From Halomonas alkalicola (lineage in GTDB: Bacteria; Pseudomonadota; Gammaproteobacteria; Pseudomonadales; Halomonadaceae): 64,000 nucleotides of DNA. The DNA lies in NCBI RefSeq assembly GCF_030704205.1, contig NZ_CP131913.1, positions 930,001 to 994,000 on the forward strand. The letters run 5' to 3'. Positions 12,768 through 23,000 of this stretch are shown here, piece after piece. A program made the translations under genes and the position numbers. The number at the start of each line of letters is the position of its first letter. The stretch's first letter is position 1. Below the pieces are notes generated by a model, which was not told the DNA's origin, searched no databases, and was given only the letters and a program-made list of their open reading frames with translations.

Positions 12768-12783
12768 TGGCACAGAAGTTGCT
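12768..12783 (+). promoter_or_regulatory. Putative sigma-54 (-24/-12) promoter before rpoN
   Basis: TGGCACAGAAGTTGCT matches the sigma-54 consensus TGGCACGrnnnTTGCw at every fixed position but one (A for G at the seventh). The GG and GC are spaced ten bases apart as required. It lies 85 bases before the rpoN ATG in the same direction. A small palindrome, CAAGCGCTTG, follows at 12787-12796. This suggests RpoN controls its own gene. Confidence 0.6.
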
Positions 12784-12867
12784 TAACAAGCGCTTGCATG
12801 CCCGCGTCGCCCGCGCTAGGGTGAGGCCTTCCGGCCACTTCCCGGCACAAGAGGGCAGACGATCACG

Positions 12868-14280
12868 ATGGCCATGAAAGCCTCCCTTCAGCTCCGCGTC
12901 GGCACGCAGCTGACCATGACGCCCCAGTTGCAGCAGGCGATTGCCCTGCTGCAGCTCTCCACCCTCGACCTGCGCCAGGAGATCCAGCAGGCCCTGGAGT
13001 CAAATCCCATGCTGGAGCTCGACGAGGGCTTCGGCGAGCAGGCGGTGAGCGAGGCCCCCGAGGACGACTGGGCCAGCGAGATTCCCGACGAGCTCAGCAC
13101 CGACAGCGACTGGTCGGACACCTACCAGGACCTGGGGGCGCCGGCCGGCGGCGAGGGCCCCGATTTCGAGCGCGAGGCGAGCGCACAGAGCCTGCAGGGC
13201 CACCTGGCCTGGCAGCTGGCGATGACCGACCTCGACCCCCGCGAGCAGCAGATCGCCGAGAGCCTGATCGATGCCGTGGACAGCGCGGGCTACCTGGCGC
13301 AATCCCTCTACGAGATCCGCGACGGCCTCAAGTCCCAGGGGCTCGGCGGGCTGCGCAGCGCCGAGGTGGAGCAGGTGCTGCTGCGCCTGCAGCAGTTCGA
13401 GCCCACCGGCGTCTTCGCCCGGGACCTGCGCGAGTGCCTGATGCTGCAGCTCGCCGCCCTGCCCGACGACACCCCGCTGCTGCCCCAGGCGCGCCGCCTG
13501 GTGCGCCAGTTCCTCGAGGCCCTGGCCGGCGACGACCGTCGCCTGCTCAAGCGCCGCCTCGGCCTCGACGACGACGCCCTGGAAACGGCCATCGCCCTGG
13601 TCCGCTCCCTGGACCCGCGCCCCGGAAGCGCTTACTCCAGCCTCGAGAACGACTACGTGATCCCCGACCTGGTGGCACGCCAGGACAGCCGCGGCTGGCA
13701 CGTGGAGCTCAACCAGGAGGCGCTGCCCCGTCTGCGCATCCAGCCCGACTACGCGGCGCTGATCCGCCGCGCCGACAAGAGCCAGGACAACCAGTTCCTC
13801 AAGGACCACCTGCAGGAGGCGCGCTGGCTGATGAAGAGCCTCTCCAGCCGCAATGACACCCTGCTGCGGGTGGGCCGCGAGATCATGGCCCGCCAGCTCG
13901 ACTTCCTGGAGCAGGGCGAGGAGGCGATGAAGCCGCTGATCCTGGCCGACATCGCCCAGGCCGTGGAGATGCACGAATCGACCATCTCCCGGGTCACCAC
14001 CCAGAAATACATCCACACTCCCCGGGGGGTGTTCGAGCTGAAGTTCTTCTTCTCCAGCCAGGTGGGCGGCAACGGCGAGGGCGACGCCCACTCCAGCACC
14101 GCCATCCGCGCACGGATCCGCAAGCTGATCCAGGAGGAGCCGCCGCGCAAGCCGCTCTCCGACAGCAAGCTGGTGACCCTGCTCGAGGAGGCCGGCATCC
14201 AGGTGGCCCGCCGCACGGTCGCCAAGTACCGCGAAGCCATGGGCATCCCCTCCTCCAGCGAGCGCAAGCGGCTGCGTTGA
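12868..14280 (+). CDS. rpoN: RNA polymerase sigma-54 factor
   Basis: Sigma-54 recognises -24/-12 promoters and needs enhancer-binding ATPases. The 470-aa protein has the Gln/Leu-rich activator-interacting region I (LTMTPQLQQAIALLQLS), an acidic region II (about 50-110), the core-binding domain, a helix-turn-helix (VEMHESTISRVTTQKYIHTP) and the RpoN box ARRTVAKYRE near residue 450. It begins the rpoN-hpf-ptsN-rapZ-npr group as in Pseudomonas and E. coli. A second ATG six bases downstream is possible. Confidence 0.98.
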   Translation: MAMKASLQLRVGTQLTMTPQLQQAIALLQLSTLDLRQEIQQALESNPMLELDEGFGEQAVSEAPEDDWASEIPDELSTDSDWSDTYQDLGAPAGGEGPDFEREASAQSLQGHLAWQLAMTDLDPREQQIAESLIDAVDSAGYLAQSLYEIRDGLKSQGLGGLRSAEVEQVLLRLQQFEPTGVFARDLRECLMLQLAALPDDTPLLPQARRLVRQFLEALAGDDRRLLKRRLGLDDDALETAIALVRSLDPRPGSAYSSLENDYVIPDLVARQDSRGWHVELNQEALPRLRIQPDYAALIRRADKSQDNQFLKDHLQEARWLMKSLSSRNDTLLRVGREIMARQLDFLEQGEEAMKPLILADIAQAVEMHESTISRVTTQKYIHTPRGVFELKFFFSSQVGGNGEGDAHSSTAIRARIRKLIQEEPPRKPLSDSKLVTLLEEAGIQVARRTVAKYREAMGIPSSSERKRLR

Positions 14281-14303
14281 CCCCATCTCCCAGCATGCCT
14301 CGG

Positions 14304-14335
14304 GGCGGCGGCCGCGTCCCGTGCCGGCCGCCGCC
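14304..14335. other. GC-rich hairpin between rpoN and hpf
   Basis: GGCGGCGGCC and GGCCGCCGCC form a 10-bp perfect stem with a 12-base loop, 24 bases after the rpoN stop. No U-tract follows. It could attenuate transcription from rpoN into hpf or simply stabilise the rpoN 3' end. A TACAAT hexamer at 14414-14419 could serve as the -10 box of a separate hpf promoter. Confidence 0.4.
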
Positions 14336-14450
14336 GGGAGACGCTTCGATGACCTGCATCAGGCCCGCCACGGCGGCGTCAGGCCGGGGGGTATGCAAGG
14401 CAGGAAAAAGGGTTACAATCGACCCACAACCAACGAGCAAGGAGCGTGTC

Positions 14451-14759
14451 ATGCAAGTCAATATCACCGGCCATCATGTGGAACTGACCGATGCCCTGCG
14501 TGGCTATGTGGACGAGAAGCTGGCTCGCGTGGAGCGCCACTACGACAACATCACCAACGTGCAGGTGACCCTGTCCGTGGAGAAGGAGCGCCAGCACGCC
14601 GCCTGCACCCTGCATGCCGCCGGCGCCGACCTGCATGCCGAAGCCCAGGACGGCGACATGTACGCCGCCATCGACGCCCTGGCCGACAAGCTGGACCGCC
14701 AGCTGGTCAAGCACAAGGAGAAGGCCCAGGCCCGCGCCCAGGGCGCCGGCGCTCGCTGA
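14451..14759 (+). CDS. hpf: Ribosome hibernation-promoting factor, short form
   Basis: A 102-aa HPF/YfiA-type protein that binds the 30S subunit in the tRNA/mRNA channel and promotes ribosome dimerisation in stationary phase. The start is MQVNITGHHVELTDALRGYV at 14451 with AAGGAG upstream. The frame is open further upstream but shows no family similarity there. It carries the central DMYAAIDALADKLDRQLVKHKEK helix of the family and lacks the long-HPF C-terminal domain. It sits between rpoN and ptsN as in enterics and pseudomonads. Confidence 0.96.
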   Translation: MQVNITGHHVELTDALRGYVDEKLARVERHYDNITNVQVTLSVEKERQHAACTLHAAGADLHAEAQDGDMYAAIDALADKLDRQLVKHKEKAQARAQGAGAR

Positions 14760-14766
14760 GCCCATC

Positions 14767-15231
14767 ATGTCACTGGAAGCCATCCTGCCCCCGGAGCGCA
14801 CCCTGTTCGGCGTGCCCGGGGGCAGCAAGAAACGGGTGCTGGAGTTCTTCAGCACCTTCATCGCCCAGAATACGCCAAGCCTCGACAGCCAGGAGGTATT
14901 CAGCCGGCTGATCGGGCGCGAACGCCTGGGCAGCACCGGCATCGGCAACGGGGTGGCCATCCCCCACGCCAGAAGCCCCCACTGCAAGGCCCCCATCGCC
15001 GGCTTCCTGAAGCTGGCCGAGCCGGTGGACTTCGACGCCATCGACGGCGAACCCGTCGACCTGGTGTTCGTGCTGCTGGTCCCCGAGGAGGCCGATGACG
15101 CCCACCTCGCCCTGCTGGCCCAGGTGGGCGGGGTGATGAACGACGCCGACACCCGCAGCGGGCTGCGCCGCAGCGAAAGCCAGCGCGAGCTCCACGAAAG
15201 GCTCATCGAGGCGATTCGACGGCAGGGATAG
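14767..15231 (+). CDS. ptsN: PTS IIA-like nitrogen regulatory protein
   Basis: EIIA-Ntr, the output protein of the nitrogen PTS. It accepts phosphate from Npr on His67 (VAIPHARS) and affects potassium transport and other targets. The 154-aa product starts at ATG 14767 (MSLEAILPPER), eight bases after hpf. The C-terminal LLAQVGGVMNDADTRSGL block is typical. No sugar permease genes are nearby, consistent with a regulatory PTS. Confidence 0.97.
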   Translation: MSLEAILPPERTLFGVPGGSKKRVLEFFSTFIAQNTPSLDSQEVFSRLIGRERLGSTGIGNGVAIPHARSPHCKAPIAGFLKLAEPVDFDAIDGEPVDLVFVLLVPEEADDAHLALLAQVGGVMNDADTRSGLRRSESQRELHERLIEAIRRQG

Positions 15232-15274
15232 CGCCCACGGGCACCCGGCCAGATTGACGACCAGGAGATCCCCC

Positions 15275-16195
15275 ATGCAGCTCGTGATCATCAGCGGCCG
15301 CTCCGGCTCGGGCAAGTCGATCGCGCTGCAGGCCCTGGAGGATCTCGGCTACTACGCCATCGACAACCTCCCGGCCATGCTGCTCGGCTCGCTGGTCGAT
15401 GAGCTGGGTAGTTCGGAGTCGCCACGCTCCTCCATCGCCGTCAGCATCGACGCCCGCAACCTGCCGCAGGCCCTGCAGAGCTTTCCCGCCCAGCTGCAGG
15501 CGCTCCAGGCCCGTGGCATCGCCTGCCAGGTGATCTACCTCACCGCCGATGCGCGCATCCTGCTCGAGCGCTACTCCGCCACCCGACGCCGCCATCCGCT
15601 GACGCGGGACAGCCAGATGACCCTGGCCGAGGCGATCGATTCCGAGGAGCTGGCGCTCTCCGAGATCCGCGACCTGGCCGACCTGGTCATCGATACCTCA
15701 CGGCTATCGGTCCACGAACTGAGGCGCCGTATCGCCGACCAGGTGGCACTCCACCAGCCCGACCAGCTCACCCTCACATTCGAGTCCTTCGGCTTCAAGC
15801 GCGGCGTGCCGCTGGACGCCGACCTGGTGTTCGATGCGCGCTGCCTGCCCAACCCCTACTGGGACCCGCAGCTGCGCGCCAGCACCGGCCGCGACGCGCC
15901 GGTCATCGAGTTCCTCGAGACCTACCCCCTGGTGGAGGCGATGCGCGCCGATATCCAGGCCTGGGTGGAGCGGTGGCTGCCCGCCTACCTGGCCAGCCAC
16001 CGCAGCTACCTCACGGTGGCCATCGGCTGCACCGGCGGCCAGCACCGCTCGGTCTACCTGGCGGAGCGCCTGGCCGCGAGCCTGGCCGCCTCCCACCCCC
16101 TGGTCCGGCTCCGCCATCGCGAGCTGGGCATCCATGACACCCTGCTCCCGTTGCCGGACCCGGCGACCGACGTCACACCTCATCAAGGAAGTTGA
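15275..16195 (+). CDS. rapZ: RapZ, RNase adapter / nucleotide-binding protein
   Basis: In E. coli RapZ binds glucosamine-6-phosphate and the sRNA GlmZ and hands it to RNase E. Relatives in other genera are annotated as YvcJ-type ATPases. The 306-aa protein starts at ATG 15275 behind AGGAG. Walker A is GRSGSGKS (8-15) and a later conserved block is FKRGVPLDADLVFDARCLPNP. The C-terminal domain carries VAIGCTGGQHRSVYLAE. A frame extension seven residues upstream is not favoured. It overlaps nothing and precedes npr by two bases. Confidence 0.96.
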   Translation: MQLVIISGRSGSGKSIALQALEDLGYYAIDNLPAMLLGSLVDELGSSESPRSSIAVSIDARNLPQALQSFPAQLQALQARGIACQVIYLTADARILLERYSATRRRHPLTRDSQMTLAEAIDSEELALSEIRDLADLVIDTSRLSVHELRRRIADQVALHQPDQLTLTFESFGFKRGVPLDADLVFDARCLPNPYWDPQLRASTGRDAPVIEFLETYPLVEAMRADIQAWVERWLPAYLASHRSYLTVAIGCTGGQHRSVYLAERLAASLAASHPLVRLRHRELGIHDTLLPLPDPATDVTPHQGS

Positions 16196-16197
16196 GC

Positions 16198-16467
16198 GTG
16201 CCGCAACGCAAGCTGACCCTGAGCAACAAGCGCGGCCTGCATGCGCGCGCCGCCACCAAGCTGGTGCAGTGCTGCCAGCCCTTCGCCGCCTCCATCAGCG
16301 TGGCCAACGGGCCCATGCGCGGCGACGCCGCCAACATCATGTCGCTGCTGATGCTGGCTGCACCCTGCGGCACCGAGCTCACGGTGAGCGCCGAGGGCGA
16401 GGATGCCGAGGCGGCCCTCGAGGCCATAGAAGCGCTGTTCGAGGCCCGCTTCCACGAAGATGAGTAA
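16198..16467 (+). CDS. npr: HPr-like phosphocarrier Npr
   Basis: The phosphocarrier of the nitrogen PTS, passing phosphate from EI-Ntr to PtsN. The 89-aa product starts at GTG 16198, seven bases after AAGGAA. A TTG at 16192 is only one base from that ribosome binding site and is rejected. The active His is His15 in NKRGLHARAATKL, and a regulatory-type site (GPMRGDAANIMSLLML) replaces the HPr Ser46 region. No ptsP gene is in the window. Confidence 0.95.
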   Translation: MPQRKLTLSNKRGLHARAATKLVQCCQPFAASISVANGPMRGDAANIMSLLMLAAPCGTELTVSAEGEDAEAALEAIEALFEARFHEDE

Positions 16468-16606
16468 CGGAATGGCTGCGCTCGGCCAAGCGGCGTTGAA
16501 GCCCTCCTCACAATGCTCATTTAGGTTCCCTAAACTCCGCTTGCTCGTCGGGCTTCGCCTTGCCTGACCTTCGCTCGCTCATCCCTCTCCGTCGCAGACT
16601 GGGTCT

Positions 16607-16622
16607 CCCGGGTTAACCCGGG
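16607..16622. terminator. Palindrome between convergent npr and pmbA
   Basis: CCCGGGTTAACCCGGG is a perfect 16-base palindrome just before the pmbA stop and after npr. It probably acts as a shared end hairpin. The rest of the 158-base gap (16468-16606) also holds TTTAGG-TTC-CCTAAA, a 6-bp stem with a 3-base loop. Confidence 0.45.
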
Positions 16623-16625
16623 GGG

Positions 16626-17966
16626 TCAACTACCCGCCACGGTCATCTCGTCGATCAGCCAGCTGCCGGTATGGATGCTGCCGCGGGTGTCGGTATCGCT
16701 GCCGATGCCGGCCAGGCCCCTGAACATCGCCTCCAGATTGCCGGCGATGGTGAACTCCTCCACCGGGTGCCGGATCTGGCCATTCTCCACCCAGAAGCCT
16801 GCCGCGCCGCGGGAGTAGCCCCCGGTCACGGCGTTCACCCCCTGCCCCATCAGCTCGGTCACCAGCACCCCGCGCCCCATGCGGGCGAGCAGCTCGTCCC
16901 GACTGGCCAGCGGCGCGTCGAGGCGCAGGTTGCGGGCGCCGCCGGCGTTGCCGGTGGTCTGCATGCCGAGGCGCCGGGCGCTGTAGGCGGAGAGCATGTA
17001 GCTGGCCAGGCGGCCATTCTCGATGAAGACGTTGTCCCGGGTCTGGACGCCGTCACCGTCGAAGGGGGAGCTCGCCATGGCCCCCACCTCCATGGGACGC
17101 TCCTGGAGGCTGAACCACTCCGGGAAGAGCCCATCGCCGAGGCGGTCGCAGAGGAAGGAGGCCTGGCGATAGAGGGCGCCGCCGGCAATGGCCCCCATCA
17201 GCGAACCGACCAGCCCCGAGGCCAGGGTCGGGTCGAAGAGCACCGGCATCCGCCCGGTGGCCGGCCGCCGGGCACCCAGGCGGCGCAGGGTGCGCTCGGC
17301 GGCGCTCTCACCGACCTTCTCGGGGGCCAGCAGGTCCCGGGGGTTGCGCGCCGAGGTGTAGTCGTAGTCCCGCTGCATGCCGCTGTCGTCGCCGGCGATC
17401 AGCATGCAGGAGAGCGAGTGGCGGCTGCCGCGCTGGGTGCCCAGGAAGCCGTGGCTGTTGGCATAGACCCGCACCCCCTCGCCGCTGGAGAGGGAGGCGC
17501 CGTCGGAGCTCCTGATACCGGGGCGGCGGCGGCCGGCGGATTCGCAGGCCAGCGCCAGCTCGATGGCCTCCTCGGTGGAGAGGGGCCAGGGGTGGTGGAC
17601 GTCGAGGTCGGGCAGCTCGGTGGCCATCAGCTCGGCGTCGGCGAGCCCCGCGGCCGGGTCCTCCCCGGTGTGGCGAGCGATGGCCAGGGCCTTCTCCACC
17701 ACCGCACGGATCGACGCCTCCCCGGCGTCGGTGGAGGAGGCACTGCCCTTGCGCTTGCCCACGTAGACCGTCACCGCGATGCCCTGATCGCGGGAGAGCT
17801 CCACCGTCTCCACCTCGCCCTCACGCACGCTTACGCCGACGCCCTGGTCGACGCTGGCGCCCACCTCGCAGGCGTCGGCGCCGAGCCGACGGGCCAGCTC
17901 CAGGGCCATCTGGGCGCGGGTCTCCAGCAGGGCCTGCTGGGCGGCGGCATCGAATGCCTGTGTCAT
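16626..17966 (-). CDS. pmbA: PmbA/TldE, non-catalytic partner of the TldD/E metalloprotease
   Basis: TldE forms a heterodimer with TldD that processes unfolded or leaderless peptides (microcin B17 and CcdA in E. coli). The 446-aa protein starts at ATG 17966 (MTQAFDAAAQQALLE). It lacks the HExxxH zinc site of TldD, as expected for TldE. Family blocks include PVLFDPTLASGLVGSLMGAI and RRLGMQTTGNAGGARNL. It is divergent from darP, with tldD transcribed toward it across that gene. Confidence 0.96.
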   Translation of the reverse strand: MTQAFDAAAQQALLETRAQMALELARRLGADACEVGASVDQGVGVSVREGEVETVELSRDQGIAVTVYVGKRKGSASSTDAGEASIRAVVEKALAIARHTGEDPAAGLADAELMATELPDLDVHHPWPLSTEEAIELALACESAGRRRPGIRSSDGASLSSGEGVRVYANSHGFLGTQRGSRHSLSCMLIAGDDSGMQRDYDYTSARNPRDLLAPEKVGESAAERTLRRLGARRPATGRMPVLFDPTLASGLVGSLMGAIAGGALYRQASFLCDRLGDGLFPEWFSLQERPMEVGAMASSPFDGDGVQTRDNVFIENGRLASYMLSAYSARRLGMQTTGNAGGARNLRLDAPLASRDELLARMGRGVLVTELMGQGVNAVTGGYSRGAAGFWVENGQIRHPVEEFTIAGNLEAMFRGLAGIGSDTDTRGSIHTGSWLIDEMTVAGS

Positions 17967-18080
17967 GGGTCTCTCCTCGTCTGCCGGCCCTGCGGGCCAA
18001 CTCTTCGTGATGTTGCGCTCAAGCCCGCCGCCGCGGGCTGGTATACTGTGGCTATTCTCAAGCCCAACCATGGATGCGGC

Positions 18081-18620
18081 ATGTCCCAGGATTCCCCCCT
18101 CGAACTGCTCGACCAGCTGATCCAGCAGCAGCCCGACGAAGACGAACGCCCCAGCAAGTCCCAGCTCAAGCGGGAGATGCATGCCCTGCAGGCGCTGGGC
18201 GAGGCGATCATCGCCATGACCCCCGCCGAGCGCGCCCGCTTCCCCCTCTCCGACGACATGCTGGCCGCCGTGGAGGAGACCTCGCGCGTGCGCTCCCACG
18301 AGGGGCGCCGGCGCCACATGCAGTACGTGGGCAAGGTCATGCGCCGCGAGAACCTCGAGGCGATCAAGGCCGTCTACGACGAGATCGAGCAGGAGAAACT
18401 GCGCCGCGACCACGCCTTCCATCGCCTGGAGGCCTGGCGGGACCGCCTGCTCGACGAGGGCGACAGCGCCGTCGAGGCCTTCATCACCGACTTCCCCGAG
18501 GTCGATCGCCAGGCGCTGCGTCAGCTGATCCGCAACGCCCAGCGCGAGCGCGAGAGGGGCAAGCCCCCCGCCAGCGCCCGCAAGCTCTTCAAGCTGATCC
18601 GCGATACCGCGGGGATGTGA
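18081..18620 (+). CDS. darP: DarP (YjgA), 50S ribosome assembly factor
   Basis: A highly charged 179-aa protein of the DUF615/YjgA family that binds late pre-50S particles and promotes peptidyl-transferase-centre maturation. It starts at ATG 18081 (MSQDSPLELLDQL). Family blocks include PSKSQLKREMHALQALGE, RRRHMQYVGKVMR and SARKLFKLIRD. It lies between pmbA and tldD as in Pseudomonas and ends one base before the convergent tldD stop. Confidence 0.95.
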   Translation: MSQDSPLELLDQLIQQQPDEDERPSKSQLKREMHALQALGEAIIAMTPAERARFPLSDDMLAAVEETSRVRSHEGRRRHMQYVGKVMRRENLEAIKAVYDEIEQEKLRRDHAFHRLEAWRDRLLDEGDSAVEAFITDFPEVDRQALRQLIRNAQRERERGKPPASARKLFKLIRDTAGM

Positions 18621-18621
18621 C

Positions 18622-20079
18622 TCAGGACGCCGTGCCGCCCACCGTCAGCTCGTCCAGCTTCAGGGTGGGCTGGCCCACTCCGACGGGTACGCCCTGGCCC
18701 TCCTTGCCGCACACGCCGATGCCGGTATCCAGCTCCATGTCGTGGCCGATCATCGAGACCCGCCCCATGGCTTCGGGGCCGTTGCCGATCAGGGTCGCAC
18801 CCTTCACCGGCGCGGTGATCCTGCCGTCTTCCACCAGGTAGGCTTCGCTTGCCGAGAAGACGAACTTGCCCGAGGTGATGTCCACCTGGCCGCCGCCGAA
18901 GCTCACCGCATAGAGGCCCCGCTTGACGCTCTTCAGGATATCCGCGGGATCGTCCTGGCCGGCCAGCATGACGGTGTTGGTCATGCGCGGCATCGGCAGG
19001 TGGGCGAAGGACTCCCGCCGGGCGTTGCCGGTGGGCGCCATGCCCATCAGCCGGGCGTTGAGCTTGTCCTGCATGTAGCCGGTGAGGATGCCGTCCTCGA
19101 TCAGCGTCGTGCACTGGCCCGGGGTGCCCTCGTCGTCGATGGTCATGGAGCCGCGGCGGTCGACCAGGGTGGCGTCGTCGACCACGGTCACGCCCCGGGC
19201 CGCGACCCGCTGGCCCATCCGCCCGGCGAAGGCGGAGCTGCCCTTGCGGTTGAAGTCGCCCTCCAGGCCGTGGCCCACCGCCTCATGGAGCAGGATGCCG
19301 GGCCAGCCCGGCCCCAGCACCACCGGCAGCTGGCCGGCCGGGGCATCGATGGCCTCCAGGTTGACCAGCGCCTGGCGAACCGCCTCCCGGGCGAAGCGCT
19401 CGGCCACCCCCTCGTCGCGCAGCCGCGGCCATGGGGGGTAGCGGCCGCCGCCCCCGGCACTACCGCGCTCGCGGCGGCCGTTGCGCACCACGATCACGCT
19501 GACGTTGAGGCGCACCAGGGGGCGGATGTCCGCCGCCAGGGTGCCATCGCTGGCACGCACCAGCACCACCTCATGGACGCCGGTGAGGGACGCGCTGACC
19601 TGGCTCACCGCCGGGTCCGCGGCCCGCGCCACCCGGTCCGCCTCCTTGAGCAGGGCGATCTTCTCCTCGGCGGAGAGGCCGGTGAGGGGGTCGACGCCGC
19701 CGTAGCGGGCGTCGCTCTGCACCACCACCCTCGGCGCCAGCGCCAGGCGCGAGCCGCTGCGCACGATGCCGGAGGCGGTGCGGCCGGTCTCGGCCAGGGC
19801 GTCGGCGGTGATCTGGTTGGAGTAGGCGAAACCGGTCTTCTCGCCGGAGAGGGAGCGCACGCCGACGCCGCCGTCGATGTTGTAGCTCGCCTCCTTCACC
19901 TCACCGTCCTCGAGCACCCAGCCCTCGTGCCAGCTGCGCTGGAAGTAGAGGTCGGCGTAGTCGATCCCCGGCCCCAGGGCATGGCCGAGGCCGAGGTCCA
20001 GGTCATCGAGGGTCAGTCCCCCTGGGGTGAGCAGGAAGGCTTCGGCTTCGTCGAGCAGGGAACGTCGGGTAGCAGTCAT
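18622..20079 (-). CDS. tldD: TldD, catalytic subunit of the TldD/E metalloprotease
   Basis: Zinc protease subunit (485 aa) that works with PmbA/TldE. The metal site is [12 protein letters not shown] (HExxxH). Other family blocks are [12 protein letters not shown] and the [13 protein letters not shown] loop. Its ATG overlaps the yhdP stop (ATGA), so it is probably translated from the rng-yhdP message. In Pseudomonas a nitrilase-family gene (nit) stands between yhdP and tldD; it is absent here. Confidence 0.97.
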   Translation of the reverse strand: MTATRRSLLDEAEAFLLTPGGLTLDDLDLGLGHALGPGIDYADLYFQRSWHEGWVLEDGEVKEASYNIDGGVGVRSLSGEKTGFAYSNQITADALAETGRTASGIVRSGSRLALAPRVVVQSDARYGGVDPLTGLSAEEKIALLKEADRVARAADPAVSQVSASLTGVHEVVLVRASDGTLAADIRPLVRLNVSVIVVRNGRRERGSAGGGGRYPPWPRLRDEGVAERFAREAVRQALVNLEAIDAPAGQLPVVLGPGWPGILLHEAVGHGLEGDFNRKGSSAFAGRMGQRVAARGVTVVDDATLVDRRGSMTIDDEGTPGQCTTLIEDGILTGYMQDKLNARLMGMAPTGNARRESFAHLPMPRMTNTVMLAGQDDPADILKSVKRGLYAVSFGGGQVDITSGKFVFSASEAYLVEDGRITAPVKGATLIGNGPEAMGRVSMIGHDMELDTGIGVCGKEGQGVPVGVGQPTLKLDELTVGGTAS

Positions 20080-23000
20080 TCGGCACTTTCCACTGAGATC
20101 TGCGGCGCGGTCCAGGGACCCCGCACGCGATAATGAATTCGGGTCACGCGGTCGAGGGCGTCACCGAACAGGCGGTCGGCGATGAACAGGGCCCCCCCCA
20201 CCACCGGCGCCCCGGCCAGCACCGCGGCCAGCGGCAGGTTGCGGCTGATGGGTACCGTGACCCCCAGACGCTGATCCAGCTCCCGCCGCGCCAGGTCGAC
20301 GCGCCCCTCGAGGGTAAAGCGGGTGGCCGGGCCGTCGACCGTCACCGGGCCCCGGGTCTCCAGTATGCCACCATACAGGGTCGCCGCTCCGCTGACACGG
20401 TCGAAGGCGGTGCCCTGCCCGGTCACGTCGGAGAAGTCCAGGCGCAGCCGGCGGACCAGGTTGTCGACGTTGAGCAGCCCGACCAGGCGAGCGGAGGTCG
20501 AGGCGACGTTGACGAAGCGCCCGTCGCGCAGCTCCACCTCGACGCTGCCCCGGGAGCGCTCCAGGGCGAACTGCCAGGGCGCCCCTGGCCAGGCCAGCTG
20601 GCTCTGCACGCGGGTCTCGCCGCTGCGGATCACCGCATCCTGACCCAGCCGCTCCATGGCCGTGCCCAGGTCGCGGCCGTCCAGATCGAGCCGCGCCCGG
20701 GTCAGGGTGTCGGCGGCCCCGGCGGCCTCCCAGACCAGCTCGCCCCGGGCGCTGATCTGCCCCAGGGTCAGGCCCAGCGGGGCGACGGTGAGGCGCTCCG
20801 GAGTAGCCTGCCAGCGCGCCGTGAAGGGGCCCAGCCGCTGACCGCCGCGCTCGATGTCGGCGATGCGCAGGCGGCCATCGGGCAGTTCCCCCACCCAGTC
20901 GGGGAAAGGCGCGGGCTCGGGCGGGGTGGCGATCTCGTCGAACAGCGACCCCATGGCCTCGGGCTCCGGGGTCAGGCCATCCAGGGAGAGGCGCATCAGG
21001 CTGATGTCCAGGGGCTGGGGAAGGTTCGGGCGGTAGTCGAACTGACCCGCCAGCAGGCTGCCCTCCAGCGCCACGCGCCAGCCGCCTCCCGCCTGGGGCC
21101 GTCCCTCCGCCGCCAGCGAACCGATGCAGCGGCCGTCGCTCTCCAGGCAGTCGGTGGCCAGGCGCAGCTCGCGCAGGGCCGTCGCTCCCCCGCCACCGGC
21201 CAGGCCGCCGAGCCCGCCCAGCGCCTCGGCCCAGCGCGCCGGGGCGAGGCGCGGCTGGTAGGCGTCGACTCGCCACCCCTCCCCCTCGGGCCAGCCCGCG
21301 GTCGGTGCCCGCCCCACCCAGACCTGGCCCTGGCCGGGACCGTCACCGGGCAGGGCCCGCCAACGCAGCGAGATCTCGTCACCCAGGCGACCCTCGAGGC
21401 GCCCCTCGGTCAGGTCCATGTCGAGCCGCCGCGGGCGCCGCTCGGCGGCGCTCTTGCCCAGCGGGGCGGGCAGCGAGATGCCGAGCCCCTCCAGGCCGCT
21501 GTCGAGGCCGAGGTGGACACGGTTCTCGCCGATGGCCAGCCGTCCCTGCCAGGCGAAACGCCCACTCGCCAGGTCGGCACTGTCCGCCAGCCCCCCCCAG
21601 CGCGCCAGGGCCGCGGCCTCGGCGCTGCCGGAGAGACCCAGGCCGCCGCCCAGGGTATCGACATCGGCGCGCACCGGACCGCCCAGCAGCCGTCCCTCGA
21701 TGCGCCCCTCAAGGCCCCCCTCCTCGCCCCGCTGACGCCAGCTCAGGGGACCCGAGAGATCACTGAACGTAAGCTCGAGCGGACGGAATTCCAGCCGCGG
21801 GAAGGTGACCTCGGTCTCGATATCGAGCTCGAGCCCGCTCGGCTCGTCGGGCTGCCCCAGCGGCAGCGCCAGGCGCAGGCGGCCCTCCGCCTCCCCCTCG
21901 GCCTGCCAGTCGTCGACGGCCTCGATGCCCTCCACCGGCATGGCCAGCAGGTAGCGACGCAGCGCCTGCGCCGAGGCGGCAAGCTCGCCCTCCACCTCGA
22001 GGCGCTCGTCGATCAGGCGCACCCGGCCGTTGCGGGCCGCTACCCCCAGGCTCTCGGCCCGTTCGAGGCTCGCCTCCAGGGTGGTGTCCTGCAGAGAGAG
22101 CCGCCCCTCGACGTCGGTGAGGGGCGGCCAGGCCGGATCGAAGGCCAGCCGCCCCTGCTCGATGGCGAGCTCCAGCCCGAAGCTGGGGTCGATGCGCTCG
22201 GCACCGCCGGCCAGGGGGACATGCAGGCGCAGCGAGCCCTCGGGCACCCGGCCGGCCACGCCGTCCAGCCAGGTCCGCAGCTCTTCCCCGAGGATGCCCA
22301 CCGGCAGCCACTCCGACAGCGGCGTCTCCACGGCGTCCACCTCCCGGAACCCCAGCGAGAGGCCAAAGCCGCCCCGCTGCCCGCCGCCCACGGCGAGGCC
22401 GAAGCCGCCCTCCACCTCGGCACCGTTCCAGCCCACCCGCAGTTCGCGGCCGCTGACCAGGCTGCGCGGGCCGTCATAGGTCCACAGCACCTCGCCGGCG
22501 GCATGCTCCAGCGCCATCGGTCCCTGGAACAGCGCGGGGAAGTGCAGGCTGGCCCCCGGCCCGCCCGCGAAGCGCACCCGGCCGGTCAGGTCGCGGGCCT
22601 CGACCCACATGTCCAGGGGGCCACCGCCGGGGGCCTGCTCCCAGGGCGAGACCTCCACCCCGCTCAGCGCGGCGCGGGCCAACCACTGGCCCTCCCGATG
22701 GCCGAGGCGGAAGCCGTTGACCTGTCCGCGGGGGTCCAGGGTGTCCACCACCCGGGCCAGGGCCTCCGGCAGCGGCACCCGGTGACGCCAGGCGGCCAGC
22801 GACCCCAGGTCGAAGCCGCTGGTGTCCAGCCACCAGCCGTCGCCATCGCCGGCGAGCTGCCAGCGGTGCGGCAGCGCCGGCCCCCAGGGCGCCTCGAGGT
22901 CGTCGGGTTCCGCCGCCTCGGGGCTCACCGCATCGCCCTCGAACCAGGCCTCCCAGCCGCCGTCGCGGCGCAGCCACTGACCACGCCCCTCCACCTCGGT

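Noticed and set aside
16192..16197. TTG start for npr
   Set aside because: It stands one base after the AAGGAA ribosome binding site. The GTG at 16198 has correct spacing.
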